The notes below the pieces were generated by a model, which saw only the letters and a program-made list of their open reading frames with translations, made no database searches and had not been told where the DNA came from. DNA of 64,000 nucleotides from Mediterraneibacter hominis (GTDB lineage Bacteria; Bacillota; Clostridia; Lachnospirales; Lachnospiraceae), in the NCBI RefSeq assembly GCF_014287475.1, contig NZ_JACOPF010000002.1:496001-560000 (forward strand), in the 5' to 3' direction. Position numbers and translations under genes: made by a program. This document shows positions 1 to 8,447 of this stretch, in pieces; position 1 is the first letter of the stretch, and each line of letters starts with the position of its first letter.

Positions 1-819
1 AGAGATGAATTGGAAGAAGTGTGCCGTATAGTCCGTACAGACATTATAGAGATGATATATCATGCTGGTTCTGGGCATCCTGGCGGGTCGCTGTCAGCGG
101 TAGAATTGTTGGCAGGGCTTTACTTTGGAGGAATTTTAAAAATAGACCCCAAGAATCCAAAATGGGAAGAAAGAGATTACTTTATCCTTTCTAAAGGCCA
201 TGTTGCCCCTGTACTATATAGTGTGTTGGCACGAAAAGGATTTTTCCCTGTTGAAGAGCTGAAAACACTGCGGAAAATGGGGAGTATTCTTCAGGGACAT
301 CCACATATGTCGCGTACACCGGGGCTGGATTGCTCTGGAGGTTCATTGGGGCAGGGGCTTTCTATTGCAAATGGGATTGCGTTGTCCTGCAAAATGCAGA
401 AAAAGGGGAACAGGATATATTGTCTGATGGGAGACGGAGAATTACAAGAAGGACAGATATGGGAAGCGGTTATGACAGCAGCGCAGCATAGATTGGATAA
501 CTTGTGCGCTATTGTGGATTACAATCATATTCAATTAGATGGAAACTTGGAGGAAATTAAAAATCTGGGTGACCTGACGGAAAAATGGGCTGATTTTGGA
601 TGGAATGTGTTGGAAATCAATGGACACGATATAGGGGAAGTACTTTTGGCATATCAAAGCGCACAGATGCAAAAAGAAAAGCCAACGGTAATCATTGCAA
701 ATACTGTAAAAGGAAAAGGGGTTTCCTTTATGGAGAATGACTGTAACTGGCATGGAAACGCACCAGATAATGAGCAGTACAAACGGGCTGTTTCAGAAAT
801 CAGGAGAGAGGAGGTATAA
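1..819 (+). CDS. Transketolase, N-terminal (ThDP-binding) subunit, 5' end cut by window
   Basis: This is the thiamine-diphosphate-binding half of a split transketolase. With its partner it moves two-carbon ketol units between sugar phosphates in the cytoplasm. The frame is open to base 1, so the true start lies just outside the window; the TTG at 10 has no visible ribosome site. Family motifs are in order: SGHPGG near residue 21, SKGH near 60, GSLGQGLS near 110, and the ThDP-binding GDGELQEG with a downstream N near 140-170. The partner gene begins five bases after the stop, so the two are co-translated. The length (about 272 residues) is normal for the split form, and the family assignment is secure. 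Confidence 0.93.
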   Translation, partial: RDELEEVCRIVRTDIIEMIYHAGSGHPGGSLSAVELLAGLYFGGILKIDPKNPKWEERDYFILSKGHVAPVLYSVLARKGFFPVEELKTLRKMGSILQGHPHMSRTPGLDCSGGSLGQGLSIANGIALSCKMQKKGNRIYCLMGDGELQEGQIWEAVMTAAQHRLDNLCAIVDYNHIQLDGNLEEIKNLGDLTEKWADFGWNVLEINGHDIGEVLLAYQSAQMQKEKPTVIIANTVKGKGVSFMENDCNWHGNAPDNEQYKRAVSEIRREEV

Positions 820-824
820 AGCGG

Positions 825-1772
825 ATGGAAAAAGAAAAAATTCCCATGCGGGATGGGTATGGAAGGGCATTGTTAAAGCTGGCAGAAGAAAAGAAAAACT
901 TAATTGTTATGGATGCGGATGTGGCGAAATCTACCCGTACAGTATGGATACGCGAACAGTATCCAGAGAAGTTTATTGATATGGGAATTGCTGAACAAGA
1001 TATGGTGGGAACGGCCGCAGGGCTGGCATTAGGCGGTATGCTCCCATTTGCGACGACGTATGGCGTGTTTTTAGCAGGCAGGGCGTGGGATCAGATCCGA
1101 ACAACGATATGCTATAATCATCTCAATGTGAAGCTGGCGGGAGCCCATGCAGGTATTTCTGTAGGAGCAGACGGCGCAACGCATCAATCGCTGGAGGATG
1201 TAGCATTGATGCGTGTATTGCCGGATATGACGGTTGTAGTACCTTGTGATGCATATGAGACAGAGAAAGCGACATTGGCGATTGCAGAACAGGAAGGGCC
1301 ATGTTTTATCCGTTTTGGACGTGAGGCGGTTCCAGTTGTCACGAAAAAAGAAAGTCCATTTATACTGGGTAAAGCGAATATAATGAGAGAAGGGAAGGAT
1401 ATCGTTCTTTTTGCAAATGGAGCGATGGTACAGGAAGGATTAAATGCAGCAGAGTCTTTGGAAAAAGAAGGAATTGATTTGATGGTTGTGAATGTACATA
1501 CGGTGAAGCCGTTAGATACAGAAGCTATTTTGGAAGCAACGAAAAAAACAGGATGTGTTCTTACGGCAGAAGAACATCAGGCAGCCGGAGGTATGGGCAG
1601 CGCAATAGCAGAGTTCCTGGTTCAGAATTATCCGGTTCCTATGAAAATAATCGGAGTGGAAGACAGTTTTGGAGAATCGGGGAAGCCGGAAGAACTGATG
1701 GAAAAATACGGACTGACTTCAGAACAGATTTATAAAGAGGCAAGGAACCTGTTAAAAAAGAGAGGAGAATAA
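825..1772 (+). CDS. Transketolase, C-terminal (pyrimidine-binding) subunit
   Basis: This is the second half of the split transketolase, carrying the pyrimidine-binding domain and the C-terminal domain (315 residues). The segment GIAEQDMVGTAAGLALGG near residue 55 holds the glutamate that activates ThDP, AGAHAGISVGADGATHQ near 110 is the usual active-site loop, and CFIRFGRE is typical of the family. The start ATG has a GGAGG ribosome site inside the end of the preceding gene. The stop is two bases before the next start, so all three genes form one operon. The substrate may differ from pentose phosphates, because the third gene is a hydroxyacid dehydrogenase. Confidence 0.93.
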   Translation: MEKEKIPMRDGYGRALLKLAEEKKNLIVMDADVAKSTRTVWIREQYPEKFIDMGIAEQDMVGTAAGLALGGMLPFATTYGVFLAGRAWDQIRTTICYNHLNVKLAGAHAGISVGADGATHQSLEDVALMRVLPDMTVVVPCDAYETEKATLAIAEQEGPCFIRFGREAVPVVTKKESPFILGKANIMREGKDIVLFANGAMVQEGLNAAESLEKEGIDLMVVNVHTVKPLDTEAILEATKKTGCVLTAEEHQAAGGMGSAIAEFLVQNYPVPMKIIGVEDSFGESGKPEELMEKYGLTSEQIYKEARNLLKKRGE

Positions 1773-1774
1773 GG

Positions 1775-2740
1775 ATGAAAATAGTAGTATTAGACGGTTA
1801 TACACTGAATCCAGGAGATTTAAGCTGGGAAGAATTAGAACAATACGGAGAGCTGACGGTGTATGACAGAACTGCACCAGATGATGAAAGAGAGATTGTC
1901 CAGAGAATTCAGGACGCAGAAGTTGTATTTACGAATAAAACACCACTGTCAAAAAATGTGTTTAATTCATGTGGGAATATAAAATATGTGGGGGTACTTG
2001 CGACTGGATATAACGTGGTAGATATTCTTTCGGCAAAGGAAAGAGGAATCGTTGTGACGAACATTCCAACTTATGGGACAAATGCTGTAGGACAGTTTGC
2101 AATTGCACTTTTACTGGAAATATGCCATCGAATCGGGCACCATGATAAAGCGGTGCATGAAGGAGCGTGGGAAACAAATAAAGATTGGTGCTTCTGGGAT
2201 TATCCTTTGATTGAACTGGCAGGAAAAACAATGGGAATTATAGGCTTTGGAAAAATTGGGCAGACAACAGGACGTATTGCCAGGGCCTTAGGGATGGAAG
2301 TAATTGCAAATGATGAATATCCAAATGACAGAGGCAGGGAGATTGCAGAATATGTATCCAAAGACGAAGTGTTTAAAAAGGCGGATGTGATCACGCTTCA
2401 CTGTCCATTATTTGCTTCAACAGAGGGAATTATCTGCAAAAAGAATATTGAAAAAATGAAAGACGGGGTCATTATACTAAATAACTCTAGAGGAGCGTTG
2501 ATAGTTGAGCAGGATTTAGCGGAGGCTTTAAATAGCGGAAAAATATATGCGGCAGGTTTAGATGTTGTGTCTACAGAGCCTATAAAAAAGGACAATCCTT
2601 TGTTAAAAGCTAAGAATTGTATTCTCACTCCACATATGTCGTGGGGTGCAAAAGAAAGCAGACAAAGACTGATGAAGACAGCGGTAGAGAATCTGAAAGG
2701 ATTTTTAGAAGGAATGCCGATAAATGTAGTAGCTTCGTAG
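1775..2740 (+). CDS. D-2-hydroxyacid dehydrogenase (glycerate dehydrogenase/hydroxypyruvate reductase type)
   Basis: This NAD(P)-dependent oxidoreductase of 321 residues interconverts a 2-keto acid and a D-2-hydroxy acid. The Rossmann motif GIIGFGKIG lies near residue 152, the substrate-binding arginine is in NNSRGALIVE, and the catalytic histidine is in LTPHMSWG. Overall it resembles glycerate dehydrogenase (HprA type). It starts two bases after the transketolase gene. Known biochemistry links the two: hydroxypyruvate is both a classic transketolase donor and the substrate of this enzyme family, so the operon may process hydroxypyruvate or a related C3 keto acid. That pathway is inference; lactate-type substrates are possible. 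Confidence 0.85.
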   Translation: MKIVVLDGYTLNPGDLSWEELEQYGELTVYDRTAPDDEREIVQRIQDAEVVFTNKTPLSKNVFNSCGNIKYVGVLATGYNVVDILSAKERGIVVTNIPTYGTNAVGQFAIALLLEICHRIGHHDKAVHEGAWETNKDWCFWDYPLIELAGKTMGIIGFGKIGQTTGRIARALGMEVIANDEYPNDRGREIAEYVSKDEVFKKADVITLHCPLFASTEGIICKKNIEKMKDGVIILNNSRGALIVEQDLAEALNSGKIYAAGLDVVSTEPIKKDNPLLKAKNCILTPHMSWGAKESRQRLMKTAVENLKGFLEGMPINVVAS

Positions 2741-2867
2741 GTCACTAAACAGTAAAGTTACGGGAACCACCTTTAATAGGTAAATAGATACGAGGATTTC
2801 ATGTCAACTTTCTGCCCAATTTATGGAGAACGCAAATATAAAAAGAGTATTTTAAAAATTTGTAAAA

Positions 2868-2920
2868 TTTCTGTTCTGTAACAGAAAGCAAATGACTTTT
2901 TATGAAAGCTGTGCTAAACT
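2868..2920 (+). promoter_or_regulatory. Candidate promoter and inverted repeat upstream of the MarR-type gene
   Basis: An inverted repeat TTTCTGTT-CTGT-AACAGAAA (2868-2887) sits directly upstream of a possible -35 ATGACT (2892-2897). Seventeen bases later there is an extended -10, TGC-TAAACT (TAAACT at 2915-2920). The gene starts at 2970. The arrangement fits autoregulation by the MarR-type protein but is not proven. The rest of 2741-2969 shows nothing recognisable and no clear terminator for the upstream operon. Confidence 0.4.
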
Positions 2921-2969
2921 TTTTAATAGAAATAAAGCTTAAGACAATAATAAAGGTGGAATATTGCAG

Positions 2970-3452
2970 ATGGATCAGAACAAAGATGAATTGATGAGAC
3001 AGGTATGGGAGAATCAGGACATAGCCTATAATTTGATGAATGAATATGATGAAATATTGCGATGCTATGGGGAATATGTTCTATACCAGGCAGAAGGGTT
3101 GGTAATAGATTTAATTGCTGCGCATCCAGGAATTACCTGTACAGATATCGCACATATAACAAATAAGACTGCCAGTGCGTGTTCACAGATTGTCAGAAAG
3201 CTAAGAGAGAGAAATTGGGTATGTCAGATACGTAATGAAGAAAATAATAGAAAGTTTAATTTAGAACTAACGGAAATTGGAAGAGAAATATGTGAAGAGA
3301 GGAAACATTTTACGAAGATATGCCAGGATAGAATGTTTGATATGTTGAGTATTTTTACAGAGGAAGAGTTGATGCATCATATACAGGTACAGAAGAAGAT
3401 CAATGAAGCATATAGGGAGGACATCAGACAAAGTAAAGAAGGAGAAAGTTAA
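2970..3452 (+). CDS. MarR-like winged-helix transcriptional regulator
   Basis: This small DNA-binding regulator has 160 residues. The central segment HPGITCTDIAHITNKTASAC, followed by SQIVRKLRERNWV and RNEENNRKFNLELTEIG, has the pattern of a MarR winged helix: a helix-turn-helix, then a beta wing with an arginine. The flanking helices would form the dimer interface. The ATG at 2970 is preferred over a TTG six bases earlier because AAAGGTGGA (2952-2960) is then well spaced. Two terminator hairpins follow. It probably regulates itself or the M24/C-S lyase/permease operon beginning at 3887, which has a palindrome in front of it; this target is inference. Confidence 0.75.
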   Translation: MDQNKDELMRQVWENQDIAYNLMNEYDEILRCYGEYVLYQAEGLVIDLIAAHPGITCTDIAHITNKTASACSQIVRKLRERNWVCQIRNEENNRKFNLELTEIGREICEERKHFTKICQDRMFDMLSIFTEEELMHHIQVQKKINEAYREDIRQSKEGES

Positions 3453-3508
3453 ATAGTAAAAAGGTATTGCAAGATTCATTGAAAGATTATGGAAAATGAG
3501 CTGTTACC

Positions 3509-3549
3509 GGCATCCGGCAGGCGTTTTACTGCCGGATGCCGTTTTTTTA
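3509..3549 (+). terminator. Intrinsic terminator after the MarR-type gene
   Basis: A perfect 12-bp stem, GGCATCCGGCAG (3509-3520) with CTGCCGGATGCC (3529-3540), has an 8-base loop and is followed by seven T. This is a strong rho-independent terminator. Confidence 0.9.
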
Positions 3550-3647
3550 TATAGGAAACTTTGTCCCCTATACAAGAAAACCTACCGAGGGATGCACACT
3601 GCGCGCAAATGGAAAATGGCTGCTGACACAGCCGCACTTCAGCGCGA

Positions 3648-3673
3648 GAATGTGCAGAGCACATTCTTTTTTT
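3648..3673 (+). terminator. Second intrinsic terminator in the 3453-3886 gap
   Basis: The stem GAATGTGC-AGA-GCACATTC (3648-3666) is followed directly by seven T. It stands alone about 100 bases after the previous terminator. Either it insulates the next operon or it ends a short transcript starting in this gap. No gene is seen between the two hairpins. Confidence 0.7.
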
Positions 3674-3815
3674 AGAGAAAATACAGGAATTAGCTGGAAT
3701 TGTGCAATTATTCTAAATAATACGATGATAAATTGGTTATTATGTGGAAAATAAGGACTTCTGTAAATAAATATTGTAATTTGTTAGGGTTTGCTATATA
3801 TTTAAGATAAATAAA

Positions 3816-3834
3816 TTATTAAGTAGCTTAATAA
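3816..3834. promoter_or_regulatory. Candidate operator upstream of the M24 peptidase operon
   Basis: The 19-base palindrome TTATTAAGTAGCTTAATAA lies 53 bases upstream of the ATG at 3887. It is near possible promoter hexamers (TTGTTA at 3781 and TAAGAT at 3803, 16-base spacer). Its size and AT-rich symmetry suit a MarR-family dimer, and a MarR-type gene is next door. AT-rich palindromes can arise by chance. Confidence 0.4.
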
Positions 3835-3886
3835 ATAATATACTTAATGATAAGCAGTCAAATATTATTAGATTAGGAGGAAAGAA

Positions 3887-5098
3887 ATGATTCAATATAG
3901 TGATAGAAATCAAAAAGAATTTCAGGAAAGAATTCAGGCAGTTATGCGTGAAAAAGGAATAGACGGACTGATTTTGACAGAATTTGGGGCAATTTATTAT
4001 GCAACAGGACATTACAGTACTTTTCAAAAAGTTACAAATGTTCCGGGATACTGTATTGCGGTTTGCCCAGTAGAAGGAGAATTTACCGTTATTATGCCGG
4101 ATTATGAAACGATGTCTATGGAACAGGTACCAGGATGTAAAATAGATGTTTCTACAACAGGTATTTTTATAGATGACCACGAAAAGATAACTGGAAAACC
4201 AGCCCCTAAAGTTCGTCCCTCTACAGTTGACGGCAGCAGAACGTTCCGGCAGGCGCTTGATATTATAAAAGCGAGAAAGAAAGACGCCATTATTGGAATT
4301 CAGTCCAAGCTGCTGACGTATGATGCGATGAAAATATTCCAAGAAAACAGAGGCTCTTGTACATATATTGATTGTGATGAAGTGCTCAGCAGAGCCAGAA
4401 TGATTAAAACAAAGTGGGAAATTGAAGTATTGCGGACAGCAGCACAGATGAGTGAACGTCAAATGACAGCGACAGCGAATGCGCTGAAAGAAGGAATGAC
4501 GGTTGGTGAACTTGTGAATCTGGCATATCAAAACTGTTTTGCACAAGGGGCAGGTGTGACAGGGGCAAGACCGGTTCTTTCCGTGGGCGGAAGATACTTT
4601 GGAAATTTTGAGATCCCACCGGAGGATACGTTGCGGAAGGGTGATATTGTAAGAATGGACTGCGGTCCTTTTTATCTAGGGTATATCAGTGATATATGCC
4701 GTGCCTATTCCATCGGCAGGGCATCCGATGAGGCAAAAAGAATTTACGCTGCATTGATGGAAGGATACCGCAGAGAATTGGAGATGATTGGACCTGGGGT
4801 GAAAATCGCGGATGTTTACAATGAGGTGATGCAGATCGTAAGAAAGACGGTGCCGGATTATGTTCGCGGACATCTTGGTCACTCAATAGGAACGTATTTT
4901 CTGGCAGAGGAATATCCATATATTTCACCTTATGTAGGGGAAGAAACATTCCAGCCTGGTATGGTGGTAAGCTGTGAAGTGCCGTACAGTAGTGCTGTGA
5001 TTGGTGGAATGACGCCGGAGGACTCGATTGTAATTACAGAAGATGGATATGACCGTTTTACTTACGTTCCGGAGGAGATTGTAGAAATTGGAGTTTAA
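3887..5098 (+). CDS. M24-family metallopeptidase / Xaa-Pro dipeptidase-like (creatinase fold)
   Basis: This is a 403-residue pita-bread-fold protein with a creatinase-type N-terminal domain and a C-terminal M24 domain. Metal-ligand motifs are present: MDCGPFYLGYISDICRAY (two aspartates, near residue 255), HLGHSIGTY (histidine, near 330), CEVPY and EDSIVITEDGYDRF (glutamates, 360-390). Such proteins usually cleave Xaa-Pro dipeptides, although some relatives act on creatine-like substrates. The ATG has a clear AGGAGG site. It is the first gene of an operon with a C-S lyase and an amino-acid permease, which suggests scavenging of peptide or amino-acid conjugates. The exact substrate is unknown. 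Confidence 0.85.
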   Translation: MIQYSDRNQKEFQERIQAVMREKGIDGLILTEFGAIYYATGHYSTFQKVTNVPGYCIAVCPVEGEFTVIMPDYETMSMEQVPGCKIDVSTTGIFIDDHEKITGKPAPKVRPSTVDGSRTFRQALDIIKARKKDAIIGIQSKLLTYDAMKIFQENRGSCTYIDCDEVLSRARMIKTKWEIEVLRTAAQMSERQMTATANALKEGMTVGELVNLAYQNCFAQGAGVTGARPVLSVGGRYFGNFEIPPEDTLRKGDIVRMDCGPFYLGYISDICRAYSIGRASDEAKRIYAALMEGYRRELEMIGPGVKIADVYNEVMQIVRKTVPDYVRGHLGHSIGTYFLAEEYPYISPYVGEETFQPGMVVSCEVPYSSAVIGGMTPEDSIVITEDGYDRFTYVPEEIVEIGV

Positions 5099-5117
5099 GA
5101 AATGGGAGGAACAGAGA

Positions 5118-6293
5118 ATGGATTTTGATAAAAGCATAGATCGTGTAGGGACGCAGTGCTGTAAATGGGATTCAGAAACATGTTACCAGACAGGGGAAAT
5201 TTTGCCTATGTGGGTAGCTGATATGGATCTTCCTGCGCCTGACGAAGTGGTGCGTGCACTTAAAAAAAGAGCAGAACATCCTATATTTGGCTATGCATAT
5301 GATGATGGGAGTTTTGCAGAAGTTTTACAGCAATGGATTCTGAAACGGCATGGCTGGATTATAGATACCGACCATATCATATTCAGCCCGGGAGTGCTTA
5401 CCACGATGGCGATGTTTATTAATGCTGTATCAAAACAAGGAGAACATATTATTATTATGTCACCTGTCTATTATCCATTTACTGAATACATAACAGACAA
5501 TAACAGGTGTGTGGATAGATGCAATCTGCTCTGTAAAGATGATGCATATCAGATTGACTTTGAAAAATTGGATGAACTGGCGGCAAAAGAAAACACAAAG
5601 GCGCTTCTTTTATGTAATCCACATAATCCAGTAGGAAGAGTATTTACCAGACATGAGTTGGAGAAAATAGCAGAAATTTGTTCCCAAAATGATATAAAAG
5701 TTTTTGCCGATGAAATACATTCAGATTTAATTATGCCAGGGTTTAAACATATACCTTTTGCGACAGTTTCCAAAGAAGCCTCACAAATTACGGTGACCGC
5801 TTACTCAATGGCGAAGACATTTAATCTGGCAGGGTTGCAGGCATCTGCTGTTGTGGTTTCCAATGAGAAATTAAGAGAGAAGATTCTGGGGTTGCGCCGG
5901 GCATGGGGATTATTTAATGTGAATAATTTTGCGCTGACGGCATTTGAGGCAGCCTTTCGATATGGAGAGAAATACGTGGATGAATTGGTTACATATTTAG
6001 ACAAAAACAAGAAATATATACTAACATTTTTAAACAAACGGCTGCCTATGCTGAAATGTTCAGAGCTACAGGGAACGTATTTGATGTGGATGAACTGCAG
6101 CTCGCTTAGTATGACAGATGAAGAATTGGCAGTATTTTTCAGGGAAAAAGCAGGACTCGGTTTAGATGAGGGGACTCTGTTTGGACCAGGTGGTGAACAA
6201 CATATGAGAATAAATATAGCCTGTCCGCTTAGCCGAGTGAAAGAAGCGATGGAACGTTTGGAGAAAGCTGTAAAAGAAGGAAAGGAAACATAG
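5118..6293 (+). CDS. PatB/MalY-type aminotransferase, probable cystathionine beta-lyase (C-S lyase)
   Basis: This PLP enzyme of fold type I has 391 residues. It opens with the PatB signature segments LPMWVADMDLPAP and FGYAYDD. The PLP lysine is in SMAKTFNLAGLQ near residue 238, the cofactor aspartate in FADEIHSDL, and the carboxylate-binding arginine in HMRINIACP. Family members cleave cystathionine, cysteine or cysteine-S-conjugates to a thiol, pyruvate and ammonia. The start at 5118 is chosen because GGGAGGA lies 7 bases upstream; a TTG at 5088 would overlap the previous gene. With the M24 peptidase and the permease it suggests use of cysteine conjugates. That role is inferred. Confidence 0.88.
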   Translation: MDFDKSIDRVGTQCCKWDSETCYQTGEILPMWVADMDLPAPDEVVRALKKRAEHPIFGYAYDDGSFAEVLQQWILKRHGWIIDTDHIIFSPGVLTTMAMFINAVSKQGEHIIIMSPVYYPFTEYITDNNRCVDRCNLLCKDDAYQIDFEKLDELAAKENTKALLLCNPHNPVGRVFTRHELEKIAEICSQNDIKVFADEIHSDLIMPGFKHIPFATVSKEASQITVTAYSMAKTFNLAGLQASAVVVSNEKLREKILGLRRAWGLFNVNNFALTAFEAAFRYGEKYVDELVTYLDKNKKYILTFLNKRLPMLKCSELQGTYLMWMNCSSLSMTDEELAVFFREKAGLGLDEGTLFGPGGEQHMRINIACPLSRVKEAMERLEKAVKEGKET

Positions 6294-6296
6294 GTT

Positions 6297-7703
6297 ATGG
6301 GAGAAAAAAAGGAATTGAAACGAGTTCTCGGGAAATTTGATCTCTTTGCCATTGGATTTGGAGCAATTATAGGGTGGGGATGGATTTCAATGGGCTCTAC
6401 ATGGATCGGCGGCGCTGGAATGTTAGGAGCATGTCTGGCATTTGTATTTGCTGGCTTGATGATGATTTTTGTGGCGTTGTGTTATGGCGAGCTAGCATCT
6501 GCGATGCCGAAAGCCGGAGGACCTCAGAATTTTGCATGGATGGCATATGGTACCAAAGCTTCATTTATTGCAGGATGGGCATGTTTGTTAAATCCGGTTT
6601 TATTTGTCAGCTGGCTGTGTAACGCAGCAGTCGATGCGCTGAATTATCTATATCCGCTGTCTGATACACCTTTGCTTTACACTGTATACGGATATGAAAT
6701 CCATACGGGAACTTTGGCGGCCTATATGATTATGGCAGTTATGATGATTTGGCTGACTTATACAGGGATTCAGGGAATGTCTAGAGTACAGAATATTGCC
6801 GTTATCATAATGATTATAATTGCGGCTATATTTATTATCGCAGCACTTTTTAAAGGGGATACGAGAAACTTTGAGCCGCTGATCGCAAACGGTGCGAAAG
6901 GTGTTGCCGCAAATATTCTTACATGTGCAACCTTCCTGGCTGGTTTTGAGTGTATACCACAGGCATCCGAGGAATCGGTAGTAAAGCCCCGAGAATTAGG
7001 AAAAGTGATCGTATTTGTTATGCTTGCAGCAGTAGGATGGTTTATTCTTACAATTGTTGCAACATCATTAGGCCTGTCACATGGAGAAATTCAAAATTCT
7101 AAATTAGCTGCTGTAGATTCAATGGCAGCAATATTTAATAATAATCCGTTGGCGGGAAAAGCTATGATTGTAGTAGGGCTGCTCGGGATTCTTACTTCCT
7201 GGATTTCAACATATATTAACGGAAGTCGATTGATGTATAGTATGTCACGCGGCGGAATGATACCAGAATTTTTTGCAAAGCTGCATTCCAGATATCAGAC
7301 ACCTTATAGAACAATTCTTATTATGGGAGCCGTTATGTTGGCGTCCGGTTTCCTTGGAGGTGGAGTAAATGTTTGGTATCCGACAGCGGCAGGTTTTGGA
7401 AGTGTCGTTGCATATGTAATTGTTGCATTATCCTTTATTAAACTGCGGAAATCTAAACCAGATATGCCACGCCCGTACAAGGTAAAAAGCGCAGCGGTAG
7501 GGTATATCGCTGTTCTGATGGGATGTATTCTTGTGGGCATATCCCTGCCAGGCTTCCCAGGCTCGGGATTAAAATGGCCATACGAAATCCTGATGGTTAT
7601 AATATGGATTGCGTTGGGTGGTATTTTATATATAAGAGCTAAAAATAAGCCTGACGGACTAAAAAAGATAGATACAATGATGAGTTCCGTTTTAAAAGAA
7701 TAG
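6297..7703 (+). CDS. APC-superfamily amino-acid permease
   Basis: This integral membrane transporter of 468 residues has about twelve hydrophobic segments. It begins with the APC hallmark FDLFAIGFGAIIGWGW, and the conserved ASAMPKAGG stretch lies near residue 67. It would import amino acids or small amines by secondary transport. It starts three bases after the C-S lyase gene, whose 3' end supplies the ribosome site, so the three genes (M24 peptidase, C-S lyase, permease) form an operon. The substrate is unknown; a sulfur amino acid or cysteine conjugate would fit the neighbours. Confidence 0.87.
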   Translation: MGEKKELKRVLGKFDLFAIGFGAIIGWGWISMGSTWIGGAGMLGACLAFVFAGLMMIFVALCYGELASAMPKAGGPQNFAWMAYGTKASFIAGWACLLNPVLFVSWLCNAAVDALNYLYPLSDTPLLYTVYGYEIHTGTLAAYMIMAVMMIWLTYTGIQGMSRVQNIAVIIMIIIAAIFIIAALFKGDTRNFEPLIANGAKGVAANILTCATFLAGFECIPQASEESVVKPRELGKVIVFVMLAAVGWFILTIVATSLGLSHGEIQNSKLAAVDSMAAIFNNNPLAGKAMIVVGLLGILTSWISTYINGSRLMYSMSRGGMIPEFFAKLHSRYQTPYRTILIMGAVMLASGFLGGGVNVWYPTAAGFGSVVAYVIVALSFIKLRKSKPDMPRPYKVKSAAVGYIAVLMGCILVGISLPGFPGSGLKWPYEILMVIIWIALGGILYIRAKNKPDGLKKIDTMMSSVLKE

Positions 7704-7710
7704 ATTTAAC

Positions 7711-7741
7711 ATGGGCAGAGGCGAAGAATCACTCTGCCCAT
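7711..7741. terminator. Hairpin between convergent operons
   Basis: The stem ATGGGCAGAG / CTCTGCCCAT (10 bp, 11-base loop) sits between the ends of the permease gene (plus) and the ATPase operon (minus). It lacks a good T-run on either side, so it may be a weak bidirectional terminator or an RNA 3'-end stabiliser. Confidence 0.55.
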
Positions 7742-7753
7742 CTACGCTCGGGA

Positions 7754-8377
7754 TTACCCCTTCTTCATCTTCATCCTCTTTATCACCTTCAGTCTTGTAA
7801 ACTCCTCCCTCTCTTTTTCTTCCAGTGCGTTGGTAATGCTATATACCAACTGCGAATACATAGGGATAGTGATGTTTTGCAGTGCATTCGCCCGTTTTTG
7901 TGTTTTTTTAATATTTGAAGCGAGACGATACGCTGCATTTTCCACCATAGAGAGCTTGACTGTTAAGTCTTTTACCCTGCGGAATGCCTCTCGTGCGGTA
8001 TCAATGGATTCGTGTGTGGTGCCGAAAGAGTAAGTCGGCGTCCCATCGTCTGGAATATATTTCACATGAGGAATTTCTGTACCCATGATGCTTCTTGTCT
8101 GAATGGTGATGGAGTTCTCAATGGGAACTGTGTAGGCAAGCTGATCTACCATGTTGATTCCATGCTCAATATTTGCCCTCTGTAGGCACCGGTAGGCATA
8201 GGTAAAGGTATGATCAATTTCATCTTGTATATTGCGCGCCTCATCGATCAGATTCATGAGTTCTCGGATAAGAATATTCCTCTTTTTGTCCATCAGATCA
8301 TACCCTTGCTTTGCAAGCGCCAGGGAATTTTTTGCCAGCATGAGATTTCCTTTTGTAGGAAAGGTACGCGGATCCAT
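7754..8377 (-). CDS. atpD: V/A-type ATPase subunit D (central rotor shaft)
   Basis: This 207-residue subunit is a long coiled-coil protein linking the A3B3 head to the membrane ring. It begins with the family signature PRTFPTKGNLMLAKNSLALA, and the remainder is mostly helical with a basic C-terminus, as in NtpD. It is the last gene of the nine-gene operon read right to left: G/H-like, C, I, K, F, E, A, B, D. The start has a GGAGG site seven bases upstream. Confidence 0.95.
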   Translation of the reverse strand: MDPRTFPTKGNLMLAKNSLALAKQGYDLMDKKRNILIRELMNLIDEARNIQDEIDHTFTYAYRCLQRANIEHGINMVDQLAYTVPIENSITIQTRSIMGTEIPHVKYIPDDGTPTYSFGTTHESIDTAREAFRRVKDLTVKLSMVENAAYRLASNIKKTQKRANALQNITIPMYSQLVYSITNALEEKEREEFTRLKVIKRMKMKKG

Positions 8378-8447
8378 GCGACTCCTCCTTTCAAAAATAT
8401 ATCAGCCTTCAAAACAGATATGCCGTACCCTGTTGAAAGGAAGATTT

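Noticed and set aside
1..1772. Possible desAB-type steroid side-chain-cleaving desmolase (split transketolase of Clostridium scindens)
   Set aside because: The two subunits alone look like ordinary split transketolase. The next gene is a 2-hydroxyacid dehydrogenase, not the steroid dehydrogenase and transporter of the des operon.
3794..4546. Long minus-strand open frame (250 codons) opposite the M24 peptidase
   Set aside because: The translated sequence is cysteine- and phenylalanine-rich without motifs or a ribosome site. It is a shadow of the real gene.
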